From Candidatus Accumulibacter affinis (GTDB taxonomy: Bacteria; Pseudomonadota; Gammaproteobacteria; Burkholderiales; Rhodocyclaceae), in assembly GCA_016713625.1 (NCBI GenBank), contig JADJOT010000009.1:860489-924488 (forward strand): a DNA stretch of 64,000 nt, read 5' to 3'. Position numbers and translations under genes: made by a program. The notes under the pieces were generated by a model. That model was not told the origin of the DNA, did not search any database, and saw nothing but the letters and a program-made list of their open reading frames with translations. Shown in pieces: positions 15,940 to 25,090 of this stretch; the first letter of the stretch is position 1; each line of letters starts with the position of its first letter.

Positions 15940-16356
15940 TCAGACCGGACCCCTTGCTTCGAATGGGTTCAACAGGCGCACAGCGAACTGTGCAAAGTCG
16001 TCGACATTGCGAGTCACAACCGTCAGTTTGTGGACGATGGCCGTTGCCGCGATCATCGCGTCCTCGTAGAGCGTATCGGACTTACGATGCATCAATCGAG
16101 CCCAGACGCGGAACGTCGCGGCGTCCATTGGCAGGACGTTGTATGAGGCTGCGACCAGCTCGGCCCATTCTTCGATCTCGGCGGCCTTGCCGGCATCCTG
16201 CTCGCGAGTGAGTTCGATGCCGGCCTGGATTTCGCCGAGCGTGACGGCGGACAGGTGCAAGTCCACCTCGGCGGTCGACTGCAGCCAGGCCATAACGGCT
16301 CCGTGCGGGCGCGGCTTGCGCAATTCAGATACCACGTTCGTGTCGAGCAGGTACAT
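15940..16356 (-). CDS. vapC: VapC-type PIN-domain toxin
   Basis: A 138-aa PIN-domain RNase. The acidic residues stand in MYLLDTNVVSEL (N-terminal Asp), TLGEIQAGIEL (Glu), TLYEDAMIAATA (Asp) and VVTRNVDDF (C-terminal Asp pair), so the active site looks complete. The ATG at 16356 lies 4 nt after the stop of the antitoxin gene, giving coupled translation. The family cuts tRNA or rRNA. It stands next to the damaged cas2 but is itself intact. Confidence 0.88.
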   Translation of the reverse strand: MYLLDTNVVSELRKPRPHGAVMAWLQSTAEVDLHLSAVTLGEIQAGIELTREQDAGKAAEIEEWAELVAASYNVLPMDAATFRVWARLMHRKSDTLYEDAMIAATAIVHKLTVVTRNVDDFAQFAVRLLNPFEARGPV

Positions 16357-16360
16357 GCGC

Positions 16361-16618
16361 TTATCCCAACTCGGGAACGCTTCGTCGACGGGCAATTTGC
16401 CGTGGCGGCGTCAGACAGTCGGTCCGGCCAGTGTCCGACAGCAGCAACTGCTTGAGTGATGGGCGCGCTGCCGCCTGCAGCCTTCGCCACTCCTCGACGG
16501 GTAGCACTACCGCGGTCTCTACGCCGCGTCGGCTTACCATCTGCGGTCCATCGACAATACACGCTTCGAGCAACTCGCTTAAGCGAGCTTTTGCGTCCTG
16601 AACCGGCCATGTTCTCAT
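16361..16618 (-). CDS. Phd/YefM-type antitoxin
   Basis: An 85-aa antitoxin of the Phd/YefM fold: MRTWPVQDAKARLSELLEAC is the DNA-binding N-terminal part, then GPQMVSRRGVETAVVLPVEE. The C-terminal tail would wrap the PIN toxin. SD GGAG stands 6 nt before the ATG. Two ACTAGT boxes just upstream suggest autoregulation by the antitoxin-toxin complex. Confidence 0.88.
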   Translation of the reverse strand: MRTWPVQDAKARLSELLEACIVDGPQMVSRRGVETAVVLPVEEWRRLQAAARPSLKQLLLSDTGRTDCLTPPRQIARRRSVPELG

Positions 16619-16633
16619 TTGCGCTCCAATCGG

Positions 16634-16653
16634 ACTAGTCAGAAGACTAGTCT
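16634..16653. promoter_or_regulatory. Paired palindromic boxes upstream of vapBC
   Basis: ACTAGT occurs at 16634-16639 and 16646-16651, the second within the 10-bp palindrome AGACTAGTCT. The centres are 12 bp apart, about one helical turn, 16-35 bp upstream of the antitoxin ATG. This is the usual arrangement of an autoregulatory operator. Confidence 0.55.
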
Positions 16654-17041
16654 AACACTTGCCGGGGCAGGACTCAACGCCGAATCCGGAGCGCCGCGTC
16701 CTGCTACCGAAACCGCTTCATCCCCAGGCTGACCGTGATCAGACAAGCTGATCTGACGGATTTTGCGATGCACCGAGTTACAGAATCCAGCGCAGGTTAT
16801 GAGTGTGATCGCCCGATACGATGTTCTGATGTTCACGTACGGCGACGTGCCAAGCCCGTCGTCAGCCCTGTGTTCCCAGGCGCTGGTTGGCGATCAGCAA
16901 GGACTTGCCAAAGTGCGCCACTGGCCATCGCGGGGGCCACTTTAGTGGCAAAATGAGAGTCGCCGGCGCCGTCGATCAAGCTTTTCCAGTCGTCCGGCCA
17001 AGCCCGAGGATCTCCCGTTTACTGTTACGCATGGAGGCAAG
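16654..17041. other. Intergenic region, no gene recognised
   Basis: About 390 bp. It contains TTCTGATGTTCACGTA (16824-16839), a perfect copy of 14589-14604, and a GGAGG just before the lipoprotein start. No protein-coding pattern could be recognised on either strand. Confidence 0.4.
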
Positions 17042-17572
17042 ATGGAGAGCAAATTTTCAGTCAGGGTGCGCGCGCTGGTGGTTTGCAGTGCGCTGCTGCT
17101 GGGGGCGTGCGCCGGTTACAGCGGCAGTAATCTCAAGCCGGGGGTGTCGACGCTGCCCGAGGTCGTGGGCTCGATGGGTCAGCCGGCGATGGTCTGGAAG
17201 AATCCGGATGGCAGCGAACAGCTGGCTTACCCGCGCGGCCCGGCGGGCACGCAGACTTTCATGGTCTATGTGGGGCCGGATGGAAGACTGCAGCGCATCG
17301 AGAAGGTGCTGAACATGGAACATTTTGCCCGTGTTCAGAAGGGAATGACCCAGGACGAGGTGCTGCGCATCCTGGGGCCGTCGGGTTCGCAGTGGACCCA
17401 GTTCTACCCGCGGAGCAATCAACTCGCCTGGTCATGGTTGTTCTGTAACAGCTGGAATGTTCAGGAATTTTTTGATGTGATGTTTGATGCAAGCAGCGGT
17501 ATCGTGTATTCGACGGGGCTGCACCCGAGGTTGGGGGGGCTGGGTGGTGTGCAGCCTCCTTGCGGGCAATAG
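17042..17572 (+). CDS. BamE/OmlA-like small lipoprotein
   Basis: A 176-aa predicted lipoprotein. The signal peptide has lipobox LLGAC with Cys23. The body has two repeats of the BamE/SmpA-like pattern: GVSTLPEVVGSMGQPAMVW, and later ARVQKGMTQDEVLRILGPSG, where a strand is followed by a G.P-capped helix. SD GGAGG precedes the ATG. It is probably an outer-membrane-anchored periplasmic protein of unknown partner. It reads toward the PilZ gene with a 147-bp gap. Confidence 0.75.
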   Translation: MESKFSVRVRALVVCSALLLGACAGYSGSNLKPGVSTLPEVVGSMGQPAMVWKNPDGSEQLAYPRGPAGTQTFMVYVGPDGRLQRIEKVLNMEHFARVQKGMTQDEVLRILGPSGSQWTQFYPRSNQLAWSWLFCNSWNVQEFFDVMFDASSGIVYSTGLHPRLGGLGGVQPPCGQ

Positions 17573-17719
17573 CCTGGCCAGCGCGCTGAGCGATCGCCCG
17601 TTAGCGTCGCTGCCAGGGCGCGCGCGCCACGACGATTGACCGTTGCCGACCTCGGCGCTAGCGGGTGTTGCAGCAGCGGCGTTGATTGACCACCATTCCA
17701 GGTTTCGGAGGGCTTGCAG

Positions 17720-18169
17720 ATGGACTCGGCAGAGGTGCTTGAGCGCTCTTTCGTACGGCATCCGGTCGATATTCCGATCGAGATCGAAGCGGATGGTCTG
17801 CCGCCGGCGGCCTCGCGACGGGTCAAGGACGTCGGCCTCGGCGGCCTGGCGTGTCGCTCGCAGCGTCCGCTGGACGTCGGCGCCGCAGTGGTGCTTACCA
17901 TTCCGCTGGTGACGCCGCCTTTTCGCGCCGCCGCTTTGGTGGTCTGGTGCCGTGGCGATGATCTCGACTACGAAGTGGGCGTTCGTTTCCGGGAAGCCGA
18001 TGCTGCCTTTGCGGCGCGCATGGTCGAGCAGGTCTGCCAGATCGAGCACTATCGCCGGGAAGTCCTGCGCGTCGAAGGACGCGTGCTGGACGCCGAGAGC
18101 GCCGCGGTGGAGTGGATCGGGCGCTACGCCGCGGAGTTCTCGACGATGGGGAGCAATGGCAAGCGATGA
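17720..18169 (+). CDS. PilZ-domain protein
   Basis: A single PilZ domain, 149 aa. VRHPVDIPIEIEADG gives the RxxxR-like region (here the pattern is weakened to RHPVD), and RVKDVGLGGLACRS gives the D-x-S/G-x-x-G part (DVGLGG). The second Arg of RxxxR is not obvious, so c-di-GMP binding is uncertain. ATG 17720 is preferred over TTG 17714 because GGAGG lies 8 nt upstream. A diguanylate cyclase is encoded 12 kb away. Confidence 0.75.
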   Translation: MDSAEVLERSFVRHPVDIPIEIEADGLPPAASRRVKDVGLGGLACRSQRPLDVGAAVVLTIPLVTPPFRAAALVVWCRGDDLDYEVGVRFREADAAFAARMVEQVCQIEHYRREVLRVEGRVLDAESAAVEWIGRYAAEFSTMGSNGKR

Positions 18170-18235
18170 GCGGGCGCCGCGCCCGGCGCAGCCAGCACGC
18201 AGCCGATGCCGGCGGATGCGCGGTTCGCGGCAGCG

Positions 18236-20536
18236 CTAGGGGTCGCCGGCGTCCTTGCTGAGACACACCGGCAGCGGCCTGGAGACGTCGAGGTGCACGT
18301 CGCGCTGCGGGAAGGGGATCGGAATTCCGGCGGCCGCCAGGCGCTTCTCGACGGCAAAGCGGATGTCGCTATCGACTCGGCGCGAGTTCAGATCCGGCCC
18401 GAGTTCGACCCAATACATCAGCAGCAGCAGCAGCGAATTGTCGCCGAAGTCCTCGAAATAGACCTCGGGTGGCGGGTCCTTGAGGATCTGTCCGTGATCC
18501 CTGGCGCAACCGCCAATGATTTCTGCTGCCTGGTGCACCGCCGCCCCGTAAGCGATGCCGACTCGGACTTCACGCCGTTGGCGTGGGCTCGAGTAGGTCC
18601 AGTTGAGGACCTGGTTCTCGAGAAAGTTGGAGTTCGGGACCAGCGCTTCGACACCATCAAAGCCCCGCACCGTCGATGCCCGCAGGTCTACGGCAACGAC
18701 ATGGCCGGTCATGCCACCGAGCGCGATCATGTCGCCGACGCGGATCTTGCGCTCGAAGAGAATGATGATGCCGCTGATCACGTTCTTGATGATCGTCTGG
18801 GCGCCGAAACCGATGCCGATGGCCAGCGCACCGCCCATGAAGGCAAACACCGTCAGCGGGATGCGCGCCAGGTTGAGGATGAGAATCACCAACACCACCG
18901 CCAGCGCGATCATCGCCCAGCGGCGGATCACGCTGGCTACCTGCTCGTCGACGCCGAAACGGCTGACCATCACTTTCTGCAGACGCCGCGACAGCCGCGC
19001 GAACAGCCAGTAGCCGAGCAGGAACAGGAGCAGCGCGCCGATGCTCTTGCCGACGGTGACGCCATAGGTCACGGTCACCGTCTTGCCGTCGATGAGGCTC
19101 GAATCCTCGACGGCAAACATTTCGAAGTCCCAGACCGTCTTCAGCGTCTGGGTGAGCTGCAGTAAGGCGAGTTTCCAGTCGTCGGAACCGGTGGCATTGG
19201 CCCGGAAGCCGAGGTCCTCCAGCCAGCGATCCAATTGCCGTTCGAGGCGTCCGCTCGCCCGTTCGAGGCGTTGGTAGGCCAGCCGACGCTGCTGCAGCGC
19301 ATCGAGCAGGTTGGACTCCTGCAGCGCGGTGTCGGCATCGGTCACCGCACCTTCCAGACGCAAGCTCTGTTCCCTGACCTCGATGCGCGCGGCCTGCTGC
19401 AGTTGGCTGGTGATCTCTTGGCGGCTGCTTAACTCTTCGCGGATTCTCTGCAGGCCGGAAATCACCTCCTGGCGGGTGCTGGCATCCGCGGAGTGAAAAC
19501 CGACGTAGCGCAAGGCCCATGCATCGCTTGCGGTCTGCAGCAAGGATTGCAGCCAGGAGAGCGTCAGCAGTTCGACGCGGTCGGTTTCCAGTCGCGCATC
19601 AATCAATTGCAGGCGGCGGGCGTCCGCGAGACCACTGCCACTTGCCGCCGCCAGCGTCGCCAGTCGTGCGCGTTCCTTGGCGCGGTAGGTGTTGCCGCGG
19701 ACAATGGCGTCGATTTCGCCGTTCGTCTTGTTCAGTTCCTTGCGCAGCGTGGCCTGCTGCTGCTCAAGTTCATCCTTGCTCAGCTGCTGTTCGCGCAAGA
19801 CCCGCGCCAGCAGACCTTGCATTTCGCTGCTCAGCGTCTGCCTGCCATTGATCTCCAGGGCGGTTCGTTCGAGGCCGACGACGATGTTGGCGAGTTCTGC
19901 TTCGGCGAGTTGCCGGCGTAGCGCGGCCAGCTCGCGGTTCACACGTTCCTTGGCGATCTCTTCCTGCCCTTTGGCGCGCGCGAGTTTGTCTTCGGCAAGG
20001 CGCACGGCCTCGCTGGCGCGCCGTTGCGCATCGATGCGTCCGACCTTCAGCGTCTTCAGCGCGCGCTCCGTCGACGTCAGGGACTGCAGACGTTCCCTGG
20101 TCGCGTCGTACTCGTCGCGCAGGGCATCGACCTGCAAGGCGGAGTAGGGTGGTGCAGCCGTGAATTCCACGATCAGAGCTTGCGTGCGCAGACTTTCGGG
20201 AGGTGACTTTTTCTGCGCCTCGAATTCGTCCAGCAGCTTCAGGTTTTCGCCATAGGCGACGACCAGACGATCGAGCAGGCGCTGCCGGTCGGAAGAAGGT
20301 ATTCCCTCGGCCTCTGTCGGTTTCGCGCCGTCTAACCCTGCCGCCGCCTGTCCTGCCTCCTGCTGACGGCGCGCTTCGGCCAACTGCGCCTCTGCCTGGG
20401 CACGCGCGTCGATCGCTGCCGGTGCGCTGGCGGCCTTGGCTGCGTCGGCCTTCGGTTTCAGAAACGGGAACTGCGCGTGCGCCAGCGGCGTCAGCAGCGT
20501 CAGCAGCAGGACCAGCAGCCATTGACGGTGGGTCAT
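18236..20536 (-). CDS. Large MscS-family mechanosensitive channel
   Basis: A 766-aa inner-membrane channel. A signal peptide (cleavage after AHA, about residue 22) is followed by about 430 residues of periplasmic coiled coil rich in A, E, Q and R, then several membrane segments. The MscS core is GGALAIGIGFGAQTIIKNVI (pore helix) followed by GDMIALGGMTGHVVAVDLR and PNSNFLENQVLNWTYSSP. The C-terminal cage domain ends SKDAGDP. Architecture resembles MscK/YbiO-type proteins. The gene is convergent with the PilZ gene. Confidence 0.9.
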   Translation of the reverse strand: MTHRQWLLVLLLTLLTPLAHAQFPFLKPKADAAKAASAPAAIDARAQAEAQLAEARRQQEAGQAAAGLDGAKPTEAEGIPSSDRQRLLDRLVVAYGENLKLLDEFEAQKKSPPESLRTQALIVEFTAAPPYSALQVDALRDEYDATRERLQSLTSTERALKTLKVGRIDAQRRASEAVRLAEDKLARAKGQEEIAKERVNRELAALRRQLAEAELANIVVGLERTALEINGRQTLSSEMQGLLARVLREQQLSKDELEQQQATLRKELNKTNGEIDAIVRGNTYRAKERARLATLAAASGSGLADARRLQLIDARLETDRVELLTLSWLQSLLQTASDAWALRYVGFHSADASTRQEVISGLQRIREELSSRQEITSQLQQAARIEVREQSLRLEGAVTDADTALQESNLLDALQQRRLAYQRLERASGRLERQLDRWLEDLGFRANATGSDDWKLALLQLTQTLKTVWDFEMFAVEDSSLIDGKTVTVTYGVTVGKSIGALLLFLLGYWLFARLSRRLQKVMVSRFGVDEQVASVIRRWAMIALAVVLVILILNLARIPLTVFAFMGGALAIGIGFGAQTIIKNVISGIIILFERKIRVGDMIALGGMTGHVVAVDLRASTVRGFDGVEALVPNSNFLENQVLNWTYSSPRQRREVRVGIAYGAAVHQAAEIIGGCARDHGQILKDPPPEVYFEDFGDNSLLLLLMYWVELGPDLNSRRVDSDIRFAVEKRLAAAGIPIPFPQRDVHLDVSRPLPVCLSKDAGDP

Positions 20537-21084
20537 CGGCCGCGACTCCTCATTGCGTCGAGGGCGGCGTCAGCGAGCGGGACCTTGCTGGCGGAGCGCA
20601 GGACGTTGGCAGAGAATGAGAAAGGCAAAGGGGCTGGCAAGACGGTAGTTCCTTCCGGTGGGGCGATAGATAGTATCGCAAGTTGCCGGCCAGGGCGTCG
20701 ATCGCGCCAGCCAACCAGGGGATCGCTCGCCGCGCTGCCGAGGCAAGCCGCCCGGGTAACCGTGTCGGCACGGCTGCTTGCGGATCGATCCGGGACCTCG
20801 CCGTGAGGGCACGGCCGGGTAGGCGCGACGCGCGGCCGCGGCCGGTTCCAAGTATTTTCCAATTCCAGATCGCGGAATGCTTGCCTATAATGTTTGGCTA
20901 GGTATGCGCGCGCTGCTTCGCTGGCAGCGACCAGGTCGTCGTTCTGCAAGCCGGCGTGGTGGCCGAGCAGGGTGGCCACGACGAACTGGTGGTTCTTGGC
21001 GATGTCCAGCCGAGTTCCGGCCGAGTTCCAGCGCACCCAGGTTCAACCCGCGTCGCCTGCCGGCGCTCAACTTTCGGAGTTCTC
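20537..21084. other. 548-bp divergent intergenic region
   Basis: Lies between the divergent MscS and phospholipase D genes. A TATAAT sits at about 20885-20890 on the plus strand. A minus-strand frame (20533-21036) includes HQFVVATLLGHHAGLQNDDL and AARAYLAKHYRQAF, which reads like real protein and may be a gene remnant. I cannot name it. Confidence 0.4.
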
Positions 21085-22137
21085 ATGCATCGTTCCCTGA
21101 TTGTCCTGCCCGACGACACTGGCCAGCCCATTGTCGATGCCATCGCCGCGGCGAAGGAGTCGCTGCGCATCAAGATGTTCCTGTTCTCGGATCCCGGCCT
21201 GCTTGCCGCAGTGATCGCTGCGCAGCAACGCGGTGTCAAGGTGCGCGTGATGCTCAACCCGGCGCGGCGCAGCGGCGAGGTCGAGAACAAGAAAAGCCGC
21301 CAGGCGCTCGAAGACGCCGGCGTCGAAGTTGCCGACAGCAATCCGGCTTTCGATATCACGCACGAGAAATCGCTGGTCATCGACGGCGAGACCGCTCTCG
21401 TGCATTCGTTGAACTGGGAAACGAAGAATCTCACCGAAACCCGCGACTACGCGGTGGTCACTTCGCATCGGCACGAGGTGGACGAAATCGTCGAGTGCTT
21501 CGACGCCGACTGGAAGCGCGAAAAGTTTGACCCGGGTGAGGACTCGCACCTGATCTGGTGCAACACCAACGGGCGCAACCGGGTGGCGCGTTTCATCGAT
21601 GCCGCTACGGAATCCCTGCTCCTCCAGAACGAACGCTATCAGGACGAGGTGATCATCGAACGTCTGGTGCGCGCCACCCGTCGCGGTGTCAAGCTGCACA
21701 TACTGGCGCGGCCGATGCATTTCCTCAAGGCGGGAAAGCTGGTCGAGGGCGTCGAGGGCCTGCGCATTCTCCAGGATCTTGGCGCCAAGGTGCACCGCTT
21801 GAAGGGCCTCAAGCTGCACGCCAAGATGATGCTCGCCGATGGCCAGCGTGCCATCATCGGGTCGATCAACCTCGCTCCCGGCAGCTTCGACAGCCGCCGC
21901 GAACTGGCCATCGAGGTGCACGACGAGCCGGTGATCAAGCGCCTGCAACAGGTGGCTGACCACGACTGGGAGACCTCTCACCCGCTCGACCTCTCCGATG
22001 AAGGGCTGCTCGCCGACCTCCAGAAGAACGAACCCGATGTGGCAGAAATGCTGGCTCTGGAAAGCCACCCGGATCAATCGGGGGGCGAGCATGCGGAGCA
22101 CCGCCACGGCGACCACCACCGGCATAACGGACACTGA
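21085..22137 (+). CDS. Phospholipase D-like protein with His-rich tail
   Basis: A 350-aa protein with two PLD motifs: HEKSLVIDGETA (HxK, residues about 91-102) and HAKMMLADGQRAIIGSINL (about 246-264), the second followed by the usual GSxN. PLD enzymes hydrolyse phosphodiesters; substrates range from phospholipids to DNA. There is no signal peptide. The last 20 residues are rich in H (EHAEHRHGDHHRHNGH) and may bind metal. ATG 21085 has GGAG upstream; a longer frame exists but is unsupported. Confidence 0.82.
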   Translation: MHRSLIVLPDDTGQPIVDAIAAAKESLRIKMFLFSDPGLLAAVIAAQQRGVKVRVMLNPARRSGEVENKKSRQALEDAGVEVADSNPAFDITHEKSLVIDGETALVHSLNWETKNLTETRDYAVVTSHRHEVDEIVECFDADWKREKFDPGEDSHLIWCNTNGRNRVARFIDAATESLLLQNERYQDEVIIERLVRATRRGVKLHILARPMHFLKAGKLVEGVEGLRILQDLGAKVHRLKGLKLHAKMMLADGQRAIIGSINLAPGSFDSRRELAIEVHDEPVIKRLQQVADHDWETSHPLDLSDEGLLADLQKNEPDVAEMLALESHPDQSGGEHAEHRHGDHHRHNGH

Positions 22138-22167
22138 ACACTGCCGTCACCCGATGAAAGGCCTTGC

Positions 22168-22704
22168 ATGCGTAAACCAATCGTGGTCTTCTTGCTCGCG
22201 GCATCGCTGGTCGCCGCGCCCGCAGCCGCGCAGCCGGTGTACGAAACGCGTGACCGCGCGGGCCCGGTATTCTCCGATAGACCCGCTGCCGGGGCGACCG
22301 AGGTGGTGCTGCCACCGCTCAACCGCATGGATTCACCGGCGGAGCCGCCGGTAGCGCCGGCGTCGCCGGGGCCGGCAGTCGCGGCCTACACCACACTGAA
22401 CATCGTGCAGCCGGGGAACGGCGCTACGGTCCACTCGAACACCGGCCAGTTGGCAGTCCAGTTGACGCTCGAACCGGCATTGCAGACGGCCCGTGGCGAC
22501 GCCATCGTGGTCAAGCTGGACAACACGCGATTGCCGACCAGGCGCACGACGCTGAACTTCGAGATTACTGCCGCGGAGTGGCAAGGCGTGGCGGCGGATA
22601 GCGCCGAGCACCAACTCGAAGTGGCGGTAGTGGATCAGGCGGGCGCGGCACTGATCGTTGCTCCGTCAGTACGCTTTTATGTGCACCGGGCGAGCAGGTT
22701 GTGA
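22168..22704 (+). CDS. DUF4124-domain periplasmic protein
   Basis: A 178-aa exported protein. The signal peptide ends AAPAAAQ near residue 22. The short YETRDRAGPVFSDRPAAG segment is the DUF4124 pattern. A proline-rich linker follows, then an Ig-like segment (TTLNIVQPGNGATVHSNTGQ). Function unknown. The 3' end is 17 nt before the response regulator start, so they may be cotranscribed. Confidence 0.72.
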   Translation: MRKPIVVFLLAASLVAAPAAAQPVYETRDRAGPVFSDRPAAGATEVVLPPLNRMDSPAEPPVAPASPGPAVAAYTTLNIVQPGNGATVHSNTGQLAVQLTLEPALQTARGDAIVVKLDNTRLPTRRTTLNFEITAAEWQGVAADSAEHQLEVAVVDQAGAALIVAPSVRFYVHRASRL

Positions 22705-22720
22705 CGCGTGCGTTCTTACG

Positions 22721-23419
22721 GTGAGAATCGCCTATCTCGAAGACGACGCAGATCTGGCGGCCACCGTAAGCGGATGGTTGCGGGACGCCGGTTACGAAGT
22801 CGAATGGTTTGCCAGCGGGGCAGATTGTGCGCGCGCCATCGAGAGCTGGCCTTTTGACGTCTGCCTTCTCGACTGGATGGTGCCGGACCTGTCGGGACCG
22901 GATGTGCTCGCGCGTTTGCAACTGAAGCTGCGGCAGGCGATGCCGCCGGTGGTGTTTTCCACCGGGCGTGATGGCGAAGCCGACGTGGTTGCGGTCCTCA
23001 CCGCGGGTGCTGACGACTACCTGGTCAAACCCTTGTCGCGGCCCTTGTTGCTGGCGCGCTTGCAGGCGGTGATGCGGCGCCAGAACGGGGTCAAGGGTCC
23101 TTTGCCGTCGCAGAGCTTTGGCCGGCTAAGCGTTGATCATGGTCGGCGACAAATCAGCCTCGATGGGCAATTGCTCGTCCTCACCGAGCGTGAAACCGAT
23201 CTGGCCCTCTATCTTTTTCAGAATGTCGGTCGCGCGCTGAGTCGGGAGCGCCTGATCCAGGTGGTCTGGGCACGGACGGCGGACGTCGATACCCGAACGG
23301 TCGATGTGCATGTCAGCAGTCTGCGTCGAAAACTCAAACTCAACCCGGAATTCGGCTGGCGGCTGACCGCCATCTACGGCCACGGTTACCGCCTCGAGCG
23401 GGAAGGGAGCCCTGCATGA
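22721..23419 (+). CDS. OmpR-family response regulator
   Basis: A 232-aa response regulator. The receiver has the acidic pocket E7-D8-D9, phospho-acceptor D51 (CLLDWMVP) and the conserved Lys in YLVKPLSRP. The C-terminal winged helix has LTERETDLALYLFQNVGRAL and DTRTVDVHVSSLRRKL. GTG at 22721 is chosen because the receiver starts right there (VRIAYLEDD). Its stop overlaps the next gene by ATGA, so it belongs to a three-gene signalling unit with the LysM-FecR protein and the kinase. Confidence 0.9.
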   Translation: MRIAYLEDDADLAATVSGWLRDAGYEVEWFASGADCARAIESWPFDVCLLDWMVPDLSGPDVLARLQLKLRQAMPPVVFSTGRDGEADVVAVLTAGADDYLVKPLSRPLLLARLQAVMRRQNGVKGPLPSQSFGRLSVDHGRRQISLDGQLLVLTERETDLALYLFQNVGRALSRERLIQVVWARTADVDTRTVDVHVSSLRRKLKLNPEFGWRLTAIYGHGYRLEREGSPA

Positions 23420-25071
23420 ACGCGATTACTCTGAAAAGTCGGCTGCTGGTGCTGCTGCTCGCCGCCACGCTGCCGCTTGCTGCGGCAGCGGCCGAGCGCA
23501 CTAGCCCGGTGCCTGCCTGGCGGTACACGGTGCGGCCGGGCGACACGCTGATTCAGATCGCCGAGCGCTATCTGGTCGATGGCAGCGACTGGCAAGCAAT
23601 ACAGAAAGACAACCAGGTCGACGACCCGTATCGTCTGCTGCCGGGGACGGTGCTGCGTCTTCCGGCGGCGTTGCTGCGCCGCTCACCGGCGGAAGTGACG
23701 GTCGTCGCCAGCGCTGGCAACGTCCGCCTGCGCTCTGGCGGCGGCGACTGGCAGGAGGCTGCCAGCGGGCAGCGGCTGGCAGCCGGCAGCACACTGGAAA
23801 CCCTCGACGATGGCCACGCAACGCTGCGTCTCGCGGATGGCAGCACGCTGCTGCTGGCGCCGAACTCACAGCTCGTTTTCGACGCCCTCGGGGTCTATGC
23901 CCGTGGCCTGATGGTGGATACGCGCCTGCGCTTACAGCGTGGCCATGGCGACATCGACGCCAACCCGGCACGCCGGGCCAATCGGCATCTGCAAATCCAG
24001 ACCCCCTCGGCGCAGGTGGTGGTGCGCGGCACGCAGTTTCGTGTCAGCGTTGACGACGACACGACGCGGGAAGGAACTCTGGCGGGGCTGGTCGCGGTGA
24101 GTGGCGACGGCCGGGCGGTGCAGGTGGCGCAGGGCAGGGGAACGATTGTCCGCCGCGGCGAAGCACCGAGTGCACCGGTGGCCTTGCTGGCGGCACCCGA
24201 CGTGTCGGCGCTGCCGGAACGTTTCGAGCATCTGCCGCTGCGCTTTGCACTGCCGCGACTGCCAGGGGCTGAGGCCTGGCACGGGCAGATTGCCGCGGCG
24301 CAGGCGCCCGATCACATTCGGCTCAGCAAAACGGCGCGCGGCGAGGCGCTGACCTTTGCCGATCTGCCCAATGGCGATTACCTTCTGCGTCTGCGCGCGG
24401 TGCATGGTAACGGTCTGCACGGGATCGAGGCGGTGCACCGCTTCGTGCTTTTTGCCCGACCGTTTCCTCCGGGTTTGAACCATCCTGGCGACGCAGCGAC
24501 GATACGCAGCGCGCGACCGACCTTCGCCTGGGGTAGTGTCGTGGGCGTCCGTGACTATCACCTGCAGGTGGCCAGCAGGCCGGATTTCGCCCACCCCCTG
24601 CAGGCGGCGAGCAGCGCCGAGAACCACTGGGAAGCGCCCGCCGATCTGCCGGCCGGTTTGCTCTACTGGCGGGCTGCGAGCGTGGACGAGGCGGGTCAGC
24701 AAGGGCCGTGGAGCGTTGCCTCCGAATTCACCTACAAGCCGGGTCCGGGGCCGGTTGATCTCGGCCGGGCAGCCATCGAGGTGGGCTCGGATGGGCTCGT
24801 GCTCAAGCTCCCACCACCTCCTGAGGGCCTGGTCTACGAGGCCATTCTGTCATCGGCCGCGGATTTGCAGCCGATCCTGGCGCAGGCACAGGCGCCGGCG
24901 AGTGAGGGACGACTGGATCTGCCGCGCCCCGATGGCGGCAGCTATTACCTCGGTATCCGTCTGCTCGACCCGGTCGATCAGACGCCCGGGCCGCTTGCCG
25001 TACAGCGGCTGGAGGTGCCCTATAGCCGACTGTGGTTGCTGTTGTTGCTGCTGCCGCTGGCGGCTCTGTAA
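23416..25071 (+). CDS. LysM- and FecR-domain exported protein
   Basis: A 551-aa protein with a signal peptide (residues 1-25). A LysM domain (YTVRPGDTLIQIAERYLVDG, about 36-55) binds peptidoglycan. A FecR-type domain (RLQRGHGDIDA, QTPSAQVVVRGTQFRVSVDD) follows. Two Ig/fibronectin-like segments come next (LTFADLPNGDYLLRLRAV; FAWGSVVGVRDYHLQVA). The very C-terminus is a hydrophobic helix (LWLLLLLLPLAAL) that could anchor it. It lies between regulator and kinase, overlapping the former by 4 nt. A role as envelope sensor partner of the CHASE2 kinase is inferred from context. Confidence 0.85.
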   Translation: MNAITLKSRLLVLLLAATLPLAAAAAERTSPVPAWRYTVRPGDTLIQIAERYLVDGSDWQAIQKDNQVDDPYRLLPGTVLRLPAALLRRSPAEVTVVASAGNVRLRSGGGDWQEAASGQRLAAGSTLETLDDGHATLRLADGSTLLLAPNSQLVFDALGVYARGLMVDTRLRLQRGHGDIDANPARRANRHLQIQTPSAQVVVRGTQFRVSVDDDTTREGTLAGLVAVSGDGRAVQVAQGRGTIVRRGEAPSAPVALLAAPDVSALPERFEHLPLRFALPRLPGAEAWHGQIAAAQAPDHIRLSKTARGEALTFADLPNGDYLLRLRAVHGNGLHGIEAVHRFVLFARPFPPGLNHPGDAATIRSARPTFAWGSVVGVRDYHLQVASRPDFAHPLQAASSAENHWEAPADLPAGLLYWRAASVDEAGQQGPWSVASEFTYKPGPGPVDLGRAAIEVGSDGLVLKLPPPPEGLVYEAILSSAADLQPILAQAQAPASEGRLDLPRPDGGSYYLGIRLLDPVDQTPGPLAVQRLEVPYSRLWLLLLLLPLAAL

Positions 25072-25090
25072 GCGAACAGGTGAGCTCGTG

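Noticed and set aside
20533..21036. 167-codon minus-strand frame between the MscS and PLD genes
   Set aside because: Part of it looks protein-like, but the C-terminal half is low-complexity and no family was recognised; kept only as a note on the region.
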